Shown: in pieces, positions 45,909-54,405 of the stretch
Layout of the letters: every line of letters starts with the position of its first letter
Position numbering within the stretch: the first letter of the stretch is position 1
NCBI GenBank assembly: GCA_018398585.1
Contig: JAGTTD010000001.1
Location: 3,722,501 to 3,786,500 of the forward strand
Length of the DNA: 64,000 nucleotides
From: Simmondsia chinensis
Lineage: Eukaryota; Streptophyta; Magnoliopsida; Caryophyllales; Simmondsiaceae
Reading direction: 5' to 3'
Translations under genes and position numbers: made by a program
Notes under the pieces: generated by a model
The model's database searches: none
Seen by the model: only the letters and a program-made list of their open reading frames with translations
What the model was told of the DNA's origin: nothing

Positions 45909-46173
45909 TAACAACTCCGAATAAAACAACAACAGACCTAGTGCCTTAAGGGCTCCTGCCTAAGCGTGTATACAGCCTTACCCCTTCAGGGTGTAAGCCT
46001 GTCGAGAGACTGTTTTCAAGGACCCCCAACCTTATAGGGTTGACAATACAAGAACTTCCCAGGAGGTCATCCATCCTGGTATTACTCTTGTCCAAACACG
46101 CTTAACTTTTGAGTTCTAATGGGATCCGGTGCATAAGTGCTTAATAAATGAATCCTAACAACTCCGAATAAAA
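45909..46173 (-). mobile_element. 5S-headed SINE copy 5, full length, 18-bp perfect target duplication
   Basis: TAACAACTCCGAATAAAA occurs at 45909-45926 and 46156-46173. The element is 45927-46155 (229 bp), minus orientation. Its first bases (GGATTCATTTATTAAGCACT) align to the very start of 5S rRNA. The internal promoter regions follow: AGTTAAGCGTGTTTGGAC (A box) and AGGATGGATGACCTCCTGGG (intermediate element and C box). Then come the RTE-type tail (AAACAGTCTCTCGACAGG, AAGGCTGTATACACGC) and TGTTGTTG. This is the clearest copy in the window. Confidence 0.9.
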
Positions 46174-46991
46174 GTTCTTACTAAATTCACATATGTAGTT
46201 TGTCCGAAAAAAGAAGACTTTAACAATGCTGAATAGATTTTATCCTTTGTTTAATTATTATTTTCCATTTTTAATTCTGGTTTATGTGAAATAGAAACGA
46301 GTTATATTTTTGTTTCTTCCAGGAAAAAAAAAATCTCTAAAAAGGCTTGAAAACGACACTTAATTGTTTTAATTTCCTATTTAATACTTTTTCTAAAAGC
46401 TCGAAATTTAAGAAATACGTGAGAACTATTATCTCAAATACTGATAAGAACTTGAAAAAAATAGAGCAAATTATAATGGCATAATTTGTTCAACCTTATA
46501 CAATTTTTTTAAAATCTTTTTTGTAGTGATAAGGAGTATAATATTTTCTTTTGCAGTGGTACGGATGTACAATATTGTTCTAAGTAAGACTACCAATATC
46601 TAAAAAAGAGAGATGAGCTTTGAACCCAAGAACTCATATTTAAGATCGAGTAGGCTAACTACTATACCAAAACTTAACAGCTTAATTATATAATATTTAT
46701 ATTAAGTAGGACTACGAACACGTTCAACCATCAAACTTACACATGAGCTACATCACGGCTCCAATCACGTCGAATTTGAACTCTTAAGTTTAAGGCTTGG
46801 ATGGCTAACATTTTACTTAATTCGAAGCACTATATCGAGAGATTTTGAGTTCATGTTCGGGTCATTTAGGTTGAGATTGAATGTCGCTCAGTAAGTTTGG
46901 GATGGAGCTTAACTCTTTTAGAGTCGTCTAGGCTTTAATGCCACTTAATAAGGCTTGAACTTGGCTTGTTTGGACACAACAAGAGGAGTTA
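46174..46991. other. AT-rich intergenic DNA with one tRNA-like SINE scrap
   Basis: At 46592-46690, minus strand, GGTATAGTAGTTAGCCTACT and CTTGGGTTCAAAGCTCATC look like the A and B boxes of a tRNA-derived SINE. From 46720 the sequence again has AAGCTTGG/GAGCTC-type degenerate words. No gene. Confidence 0.35.
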
Positions 46992-47298
46992 CTTGCTCCG
47001 TTGATTTGTAACGTTTGTAAATTTGATCAAATTGGTTCTTTTATTGAAAGTAGTCTCTAATATTTATAAATTTGTTTAAATTAGTCCCTTCTTCTTTTTT
47101 TCTTATTCAAAATAGACCTCAAGTTATATTTGATGACAAAATTGGTCTCTCATCTTTTAAATTTTTACCTAATTTTAGTCATTATATGAGGGACCAATTT
47201 TCTCATAAAATTAAATACTATGACTACTTTAAAAAAAAATGAGAGACTAATTTGAACAAATATATAACTATTAAGAACCAGCGGAGGAAATAGCTCCA
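46992..47298. mobile_element. MITE with CTCCGTTG / CAGCGGAG ends (family G)
   Basis: TTGCTCCGTTGATTTG on the left and AACCAGCGGAGGAAATA on the right, with arms AATTAGTCCCTTCTTC and GAGAGACTAATTTGAACAA. Non-coding. Confidence 0.4.
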
Positions 47299-47662
47299 TC
47301 GAGGGTCATAAGTTAGCTTGAGACGAGCTCATTTATGCTTGTATAAACTCGAAAGCTCCAGAGTCCAAACTTTATTAGACTTCGACTTGGCTTATTCGAC
47401 TAAACAAGTCAATCTAACTCAAAATGGGGCTCAAAATGAATCAAACTTTCCAAAAACAAATAATGATCCATGCAATCAATCACGAATTGACTCAACTCAT
47501 TTATAGGCTTAATGTCACGGGATGAGAACAAATCATCCGTGCGGTGACCTAGCCCCTTGAGGCTAGGACTTGGCCAGCCTGCCCCATGTAGTTAGTAAAC
47601 AGCAATATACATCTAGAAGTGACGAAATACACAATTAATCAGGGAGTATACCTGCATAGGGG
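47299..47662. other. Degenerate repeat DNA, no gene
   Basis: 47310-47510 is made of AGCTTGAG/GACTCAACT words like the Gypsy target region; the rest is unrecognised. Confidence 0.35.
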
Positions 47663-48352
47663 TGTTCAAAAAAATATGTAACCGAAATACCGAACCAAAT
47701 TTCCAAAATACCAATCGGAAAATGTGTTTAACCATACTGAGTTTTCGGTTTCGGTTAACCGAACCTAATAAATTTGAGGTATTTTGGGAGGGTTATGGTT
47801 AGTGATTTTGCTGATTTCAGTTAACCGATTTACCGAAATAATATATATTATGTATATGTTTTTATATGTTCATAATATTATATTGTTCACTAAGTATGTT
47901 TTTGTAGCATATAAGTAACTATTCCATAATGAATTATAAACTTTATCTTTTTCCCCATTTCATCTCCTACGATAAAGTACAATCGTACTGTTATATCCCA
48001 AATACTAACTAAGCACTACTTTGCTACAATCCAGTGCCTACTCGTTCGCTCATATGTTGGTTAAGATATTATCCATTTAGTTTTTTTTTTAGATTTGGAT
48101 TATAAGCTTGTAATTTGTTAAATATTTTCACATTTAATGTATTTTCTGGACATTTACAAACCATTAAGGAGATAAAGTATATAGCACAAAAGAGGCGTTG
48201 TATTATGTTTTCGGTTACCCGGTAAATCGGCATAACCAAACCGAATTACTGAAAGTTGGTCAACCAATCCTTCCAATTACGGTAACGGTTAGAGATTTGT
48301 GACTATTTTGATTACGGTCAACAGAACCAAAATACGGTTCGGACATAAACAC
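47663..48352. mobile_element. hAT-type MITE family C, second copy
   Basis: Begins AGGGGTGTTCAAAAAAATA and ends GACATAAACACTCCT. The interior includes AACCGAAATACCGAACCAAA and TTTCGGTTAACCGAACC. It is the inverted counterpart of 17480-19082, without the L1 insertion. Confidence 0.55.
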
Positions 48353-48399
48353 TCCTGCATCCACTCAATAATAGACAGGCGATGGAGTCCATGACATAC

Positions 48400-48528
48400 G
48401 GCTGCTTCACATGAAGCCCAAAAATTCAACCCACAAGCCCATTATGAAGCCCAAAGTTTCAAAATCTAAATGGCCCTCTAAGTTTCCATCAATGGCGGAT
48501 GAGATTACGGTGTTGAGCCATAAGCAAA
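48400..48528 (+). promoter_or_regulatory. Likely promoter of the small membrane-protein gene
   Basis: Repeated GCCCA-type elements (AAGCCCAAA, AAGCCCATT, AAGCCCAAAG, TGGCCC) lie within ~70 bases upstream of the proposed ATG. Such site II-like motifs are common upstream of plant organelle and housekeeping genes. No TATA box seen. Confidence 0.35.
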
Positions 48529-48659
48529 ATGCTGGCCCTCACTTCTCCACTCTCAAGAACACCACCCCTAATCTCCTCTCTAATCAACCCTAATCTCCCG
48601 AAATTAGGGTTTCTTCTCCTTCCAAACAAGCACAACAATGGCGAATTTTACAAGAATAA

Positions 48660-48958
48660 TGTTATGACCCAAGCCGACACCTGGGCCAAAACTCAATCAT
48701 ATGAGGGAAATAGAGGGAGAGATAGAAGAATTCTGCAGAATTATGCACAGAGAGAGAGAGAAAGTAGAATTGAGGAAGAAGAGAGAAGAGAGATGAGAGA
48801 AATCGTAATTTCATTAATTGTGTAAAAAGATGCCATTACAATAGAGTATCCCTTGCCTTTTATAGACTTAACATGATATATGCAACAAAACTAACTAAAA
48901 AACAGAAAATAACAAAAATAACAGAAAAGTACAGGTCTTTGGTGCCAAGAGCCTAACA
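48660..48958 (-). mobile_element. Possible solo LTR inside the membrane-protein gene
   Basis: TGTTATGACCCAAGCC at the left and AGAGCCTAACA at the right give TG...CA ends. On the minus strand it has a TATA box (TCTATAAAAGGC), then ATTAATGAAATTACG and a CT-rich leader, all LTR-like. No matching 5-bp target duplication (AATAA versus ACTAC). It starts exactly where the transit-peptide frame stops making sense. Confidence 0.45.
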
Positions 48959-49273
48959 ACTACCAACTACTTTTCCCGCCAAAAATGCCATTTAAAAGTT
49001 AGGTATTTTGACTTCTAAATCCATTTTTTTTTGGTAAATTGGGTACCTTAAAATGTTAATTCTAACAATTCTAGCTCAATTCAACAACTTAGAACTAGTA
49101 ATTAAGAGAATTAATCAATTAAAACCCTACAACATAACAAATAATATCACCATCAAAGCATTCTCAAGTTCTAGTCATGGAATCGGGGGAGCATCTGATG
49201 ATGATGATGATCTGCCTCCACAACAGGAAGAACGAAAGGTTCTCTCTTTCTTTCTCTAGTGTTGAATTCTCTA

Positions 49274-49840
49274 TGTCAAAGAACTAACTATTCCAAAAAT
49301 TTAAACCGATGGGTGAACGCCCATGATTGATTTTATACCCTTAACATGCCTCCTCACGTTAAGTGCCCATGCACCTTGCACTGAAATTATATTAATATTG
49401 GCAGTGGAGGTTGTTTGAGATTCGAACTCGTGACCTTTTAGCTGATAAGGCTTTGATACCATGTAGGAGAACCAATTATATTAGGTTATGTGTAAAGTCT
49501 GGTTGTATTGGGATTGGGTCAATCCTATTTAGGTTTATGACACACTGGGTTTTTAATATAGTGGCTCTATATATACACAGGGATTGTATATGTTACTATT
49601 ATAGTTTGAGTTAAGATTGAGAAAAAGTTGAGAGTTAAGGCGTCTCATATAACTTTCAAAAATATAGTGAATTATTGCGCTCCCGGCGTGGAGGTAAGCT
49701 TCGGCTGAATCTTGTAAATTTAGGGTTTGTGTATTCTATAGGTGATCCTAATAAGTCGTAGCAGGAGCCCAACAAATTATCTCAAAATCTTAATTAGATG
49801 AGTGAAGGTTTATGATTGGTTTTATTGTTATATCAAAGGA
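49274..49840 (-). mobile_element. TRIM family 1 element with a solo LTR nested in it
   Basis: Left LTR 49274-49346 (TGTCAAAGAACTAACTATTC ... ACCCTTAACA) is followed by CATGCCTCCTCACG (polypurine complement) and an interior with GATTCGAACTCGTGACC. Primer-site complement: GCTTTGATACCA near 49450. The right LTR is split after AACCAATTAT. A 295-bp block (49480-49774) is inserted there, flanked by AATTAT on both sides and ending CCCAACA; the LTR resumes CTCAAAATCTTAATTAG. The inserted block has CTCTATATATACA and looks like a solo LTR. Confidence 0.6.
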
Positions 49841-50197
49841 CTAATTATCCCAAAAGTTTAGAAAATCATGTGATAATACATGAATGATTTTATATCGTAA
49901 CACTCTGCCCTTCTATGCATCTATCTATTTCTCCCACTTTCAATTGAATCGATTGTTGTACATTCGTGATGAAATAATGCACAAGCTCACCTTATATTTT
50001 TTACTCGAATTATGTTAATTTAATAGTGACGGCCTGTCCTAATAGAGCCTCTGATGTCATATTAAGGAACTAATTATTCCAAAAGATTGAAGGCGCGTAA
50101 ATGCTTTTATACTCTATCACTCTCCCTGTTTATGTATCTATCTATTACTTCTACTTCTCTCAATTAAATCGATTGGTGTGGATTCGCAATGAAATAG
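49829..50197. repeat. TRIM 1-derived tandem duplication abutting the splice acceptor
   Basis: Two diverged units lie head to tail. Each has a TRIM 1 LTR-like piece (ACTAATTATCCCAAAAG near 49843; ACTAATTATTCCAAAAG near 50067), then ATCTATCTATT, then a CTTTCAATTGAATCGATTG or CTCTCAATTAAATCGATTG piece, then CGTGATGAAATAATG or CGCAATGAAATAG. The second unit supplies the AAATAG acceptor of the exon at 50198. Confidence 0.5.
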
Positions 50198-50365
50198 GCA
50201 AATTCTGCGGAAATGAGCGGGAAACTGGCGAAGCTGGGGCTGGCGGCAGTGCTGGCGTATGGGTTGCTTGATGGGGTGACATACACCAGTTTCCTTGTCT
50301 TGGCGTTCTTGGGTTATGAGAAGAGCACCGGCAAGAACCCTGCTGCCAATCTCCAAGCTCTCCAA

Positions 50366-51906
50366 TGCATCTTTTGCCTTTCTGCTTGTTATTCATTTAT
50401 GTACTGCTAATGTGTAATGATTTATGTTACTACATAATTTGGTCCAATCTTATGCAAAAACTGAGTTTTTGGAGTCGGTATAGTGGTTAAGATACCCAAC
50501 CTTCAAACTAGAGGCCTTGGATTTGATACTTATTTCCCCCCTTCCCTTGACAATTAAGGGAAAAGCTGTATCCTCTTTGCCGTTGTAAAAGTAAACTTTA
50601 TGCAAAAGTTTGATGTGAGATTGTTAATTTCTGAGAATTTTGATCATAGGAGTACTTACTAGGTAAAGGCATTAGATTGTGTAAGTTTCCGATTCCAATT
50701 TGGGGGATGACCACCGTTAGCATCTTATTTAGTTAGGTTCACTATAAGAGCGGCCTACATTTTTCTTATATTGCTGAGGAAATTGCAGATTCTCTAAATA
50801 GGGATAACTTGGAGAAGAGGGAGATTGGTCAATTTCGAACTGGGGACATAAACAAAAGAGGGCGGGAATTTTAACCGCTAAGCCAATACAAGAAGCTCTA
50901 AGAGTAGCCTTCCTGGGTCTACGTTAAGACCCATTCATAGAATGCCTTTTTCTTTTCTTTTTTGTTTTTGGAGCTACTGGGGAGTTCCTTTACCTCATAT
51001 CCCTGAATTATCGATAAAGGTTATATTTCATTGGGCAACGGCATATAATTCAATGAGTTGGCATACAAGGTTTACATATGAACTTCAGTGAGGTTATGTG
51101 TAGATTCAGCTGGAATTAGTTTAACTGGTCCATTTGGCATATATGTTGATCTCTTCTCTATTTGGACGTGACGCTTTGTGTTGATTCCCCTGCAGCTGAC
51201 AGAGCTCGCGGGGCTGTGGGTAGAAAAACCGTTAGTTGTGGGTTGAAAAGGCCTTCTTTTGGTAAATCTTGTAATGTTCTTCACAAGTTTCTTTCCAAAG
51301 AAACCTTCGATGTAACTTGTATACACCAGATTGGAAATAGTGGAGTAATCTTGCTGCTGCCTTGGCTAATCTTGAAATTTTTGGGGCTTGAAGTGAGTTT
51401 TGATTGGTGGGCCTTTTTGATAACTTGTCTAGGTTAGCTAGCATACCTCAAATACTCTATCTTAAACTATAGTATTAGTATAATATGTGGATCATTTATA
51501 TTATACATATACATAAATGTTTACAATGTATTGTACATTCTTTTAAGGTTGGCTTTTCTTTTTTTTTTTTGGGGGGGGGGGGGGAGATTTTGCTACTAGT
51601 GGGATTTTATCCCAGGTGATGTCACCCCGATGATCATCACCACTAGACTAATCTATGCTTTGTTTTATGTGTATATACATAGGTCATAATTTATTCAATT
51701 ATAAATGGTGATACGTGGTAAAAGCAAACTCATAACATCCTTAATTTTTAAAGAGGCCCCTTAATAAAATGGGGGCTCTAAGCAACTACTTGGATTGTTT
51801 AGGACCCATAGTATCAATCACTTTAGAGCCAAACCCTGTAAATCTTGTGTCTCTCGTACTTTGTTATCTTTCTTATGGATTTTTGTACAACCGTCAATTT
51901 TTGCAG
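50366..51906 (+). other. Intron-like interval of the membrane-protein gene, repeat-filled
   Basis: Contains a tRNA-like SINE piece at 50472-50560 (GTCGGTATAGTGGTTAAGAT and CCTTGGATTTGATAC). A TRIM 2 LTR scrap is near 51040-51200 (TGGCATACAAGG, GTTGATCTCTTCTC). A T12-G14 run lies at 51559-51584, and a family E MITE scrap near 51730-51830. The stretch 51180-51440 has an open frame that I do not recognise. Confidence 0.4.
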
Positions 51907-52141
51907 ATTGTTGTAATGATGTGGGCCGGAAGCAATGTAACAAGGCCGTTTCGAGTCGCAGGGGCAGCTGCGTTGGCGCCCGCCATAGACAAAGGACTAA
52001 GAAGGATCTAGAAGACACTAAACTTGCCAGATCTGGTAAATGCATTTGCACTGGTGGTGGGCATAGTTGCTACATTGTGTTTCACAGTGGTTGGTCTTCT
52101 CATCCTTTCTAGATGGGGAAAATAGATGTCCTAGTTCTATA

Positions 52142-52285
52142 AATTTTTAGGGTTGGGACCTTTTGGAAACAGCCTCTCTATAGGATGGCACTCTGTAGGG
52201 GTAAGACTGTATACATCTTAGCCCTCTACAGAGAAATCTTAACGGGAGCCTCTTTAAGGCATTGGGTGGTGGTGGTTGTTGTACT
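52142..52285 (+). mobile_element. Tail-only RTE/SINE copy just after the membrane-protein stop
   Basis: Plus orientation: TAGGGTTGGGACCTTTTGGA, AAACAGCCTCTCTATAGGA, GTAAGACTGTATACATC and a GGTGGTGGTTGTTGT end. It lies within the expected 3' UTR of the 48.5-52.1 kb gene. Confidence 0.65.
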
Positions 52286-52532
52286 CTTCTTTTAGACAAA
52301 TGGGGATATGAGGATTTGAACCTAAGATCTTTGATTATAGGGTCTCAACTTTAGTCGTGTTTTTATCACTAGACTAAGGCCTCGTTAGCGGTGAATGACT
52401 CCTTCAAGCTATTTGTGCATAACTGTTTTTCCATTGCCTGTTTTTGCATCTGAATTCGATCGCTTTTTATTTCTTCTTGCCCCTGATGTTTAAAGTTTTT
52501 AGTTGTACAGGTATGGTTACAAACAGAAGTTA
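52286..52532. other. Spacer with a tRNA-like scrap
   Basis: At 52315-52385 GAGGATTTGAACCTAAGATC and ATCACTAGACTAAGGCC look like a minus-strand tRNA-derived SINE fragment. No gene. Confidence 0.35.
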
Positions 52533-53055
52533 TTACTTAGGTATCATGAGATTTGAGAGTTTATCACTTAAGTGTTCTAATATTTTAATATATATATATA
52601 TATATAAGTACCCAATATTTTAAATTTGCAGGTATCTTATGTCGGAATATGGTGGATTTAGGTCAAAACCTAGCAATTTTTCATAGAAACTTTGTTGTGA
52701 TACCTGATTAAGATCATCAGAGCACCATAAAAAAATCATTACATTCTGGTGGATCCCTATATATTGCTTGGGTCATTTGTCAAATGATGATTTTTCGACA
52801 GAAAAATCATCAAATTCTAAGCGAAGAAACTGGAATCACATAACATATTCCACACCAATTTTTTTCCAATAAAAACCCACAGAAATCAGTAGAGAATACC
52901 TAATAGATAAAAATTTTTAAACATGCCTAATGGATAAAAATTTTTAAATATGATATAAGTTACTAATAAAATTGTTAGACGTTAGGGTATCTCATTGAAA
53001 GGTATTTAGGGTATAAATATTCAAACCTTATGGTACTTAATTGAGAAATTACTAA
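52533..53055. mobile_element. MITE family A copy
   Basis: Left arm GTTATTACTTAGGTATCATG then AGTTTATCACTTAAGTGTTC; right arm GGGTATAAATATTCAAACCT then GGTACTTAATTGAGAAATTA. A short TA repeat is in the left arm. Confidence 0.5.
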
Positions 53056-54405
53056 AGTACAATGTTGTAGCAATTTTAAGATATTAAATTGTTTTTCCTT
53101 GGAATGGCTTTTTTTTTTTTTTTTTTTTTCTTCCTTATATGATTTCGTAGTTGAGGATAAATCCCGGACTCTTGGGATAAATGACTTAGCCAAGTCCAAA
53201 CTTGTTAGGCTTAGAAGATTGAGTATTTAATATTTTTGCTTGAAGTTTGTCAAGTTTAGAGAGTTCAAGCACTAGCTCAAGTTGCCTTGAGATTGAGCTT
53301 AGTGTTAGGGCCCATCTTAAAATTTTTGGGAACCGCAGCAAAAATTTTAAATGGGTTCTTATTAATAACATTTTTTTAGCAGTATAAATACTAAGACCAT
53401 AAATTATAAAAATTTTAGTCAAACTTATTAATATTATTAACAGTTAATACTTTAAAAATTACTATAAAAATAGAGCAAATAGACTTGCATGTGATCGACT
53501 TTGGGGCTCTTGTGATTTGGGGGACCCCAAGCAGTTGTTAGGACTGCTTGGAAAATGCGTAGCCTAGTTTAGTGCAACTGCACAGTTGCAACTATCGAGC
53601 CTATCTTAGTAAGCTTTGAGATGACGTTTTCTTGTTTATGTTCTATAAAATTGAAGGAGAGCTTTTCCAAGTTCGGATTTGACTAGTTTAACTCAACTCA
53701 AATTGGTGATAAAATTCAAAATAAGCAGAGCTATTAGTTTTTAAGCCAGTTTGAAAATTTTTTTTCTTTTTATCATCAAGAAAAATCAAATACTTCAATA
53801 ATTGAAAAAGGCGAAATTTTCTCTCTAAAACATGACAGCTTACACAATATCATAAAACAACATTATACAATACTGAATGTTTGGTATCATTTTCTATTTT
53901 TAAGACATCAAAATGGGTTGCATAACAATTAATTTTTTTTAATTTAATTTTCCATTAATTTTATTCAAATGAGAAAAAAAAAAAACTTAAAAACAAAAAG
54001 TTAAAAATAAGAAAACAGTATTCTCAAAACTACAAAGTCTATTTTAAAAACCAAAAAGTATAAATAGAAAACAATCTTCACGAATTTCCTCCAAAGAGAA
54101 TCAATAAAGCTAAGCCAAGGTAAAATACATGGTCAATAAAACCTCATACAAAATTGAAACTAAGCCCGATACATCCAAACTCATGAAAGAAACAAAAATG
54201 AATACATTCAACACCACAAAGTCCCTTAATTTGATAACCAAAAATACTCGGACAAATTTCGACTACCTCGAATCTCTAGCACTTGTGATGATGAATAAAC
54301 AACGAAATGAAGATCAAAATCCCTCCTTTTTTCCTTTTTGTTTTTGTTGGAGAATCGGGGTATCTGGTCAGCTTATACGCATCTTGAGTAGTCCCCGGAT
54401 TATAT
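53056..54405. other. Intergenic DNA with a family E MITE relative
   Basis: A T20-type run at ~53110. Degenerate AAGTTTGTCAAG/GAGCTTAG words from 53190. 53288-53545 resembles MITE E (AGGGCCCATCTTAAAATTTT ... GGGGACCCCAAGCAGTTG). 53740-54400 is AT-rich and includes the 3' flank of the helicase gene. No gene seen. Confidence 0.4.

Larger units (their letters stand above)
48529..52125 (+). pseudogene. Small multi-pass membrane protein, probable plastid targeting, apparently broken
   Basis: Three parts are readable. (1) A likely transit peptide from 48529 (MLALTSPLSRTPPLISSLIN, Ser/Pro/Leu-rich) to about 48660, and a linker near 49141-49245 (SSSSHGIGGASDDDDDLPP) ending EERK before GTTCTC. (2) Exon 50198-50365 after acceptor AAATAG: MSGKLAKLGLAAVLAYGLLD, TYTSFLVLAFLGYEKSTGKN, ending LQALQ. 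(3) Exon 51907-52125 after TTGCAG: IVVMMWAGSNVTRPFRVAGA, then ...GLRRI-TAG-KTLNLPDL, a hydrophobic stretch VVGIVATLCFTVVGLLIL and SRWGK-stop. Parts 2 and 3 hold two or three membrane helices. No GT donor follows LQALQ at 50365, and TAG at 52009-52011 replaces what was probably CAG. I do not know the family name or role. It is a decaying gene or carries sequence errors. Confidence 0.55.

Noticed and set aside
48529..48825. A 98-codon protein continuing from the transit peptide through RERESRIEEEERR
   Set aside because: The second half is the antisense of the CT-rich leader of an LTR-like block, which gives artificial Glu/Arg runs.
50472..50540. Functional tRNA gene from the A- and B-box-like motifs
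   Set aside because: Arms do not pair and there is no anticodon stem; it is at best an old SINE fragment.
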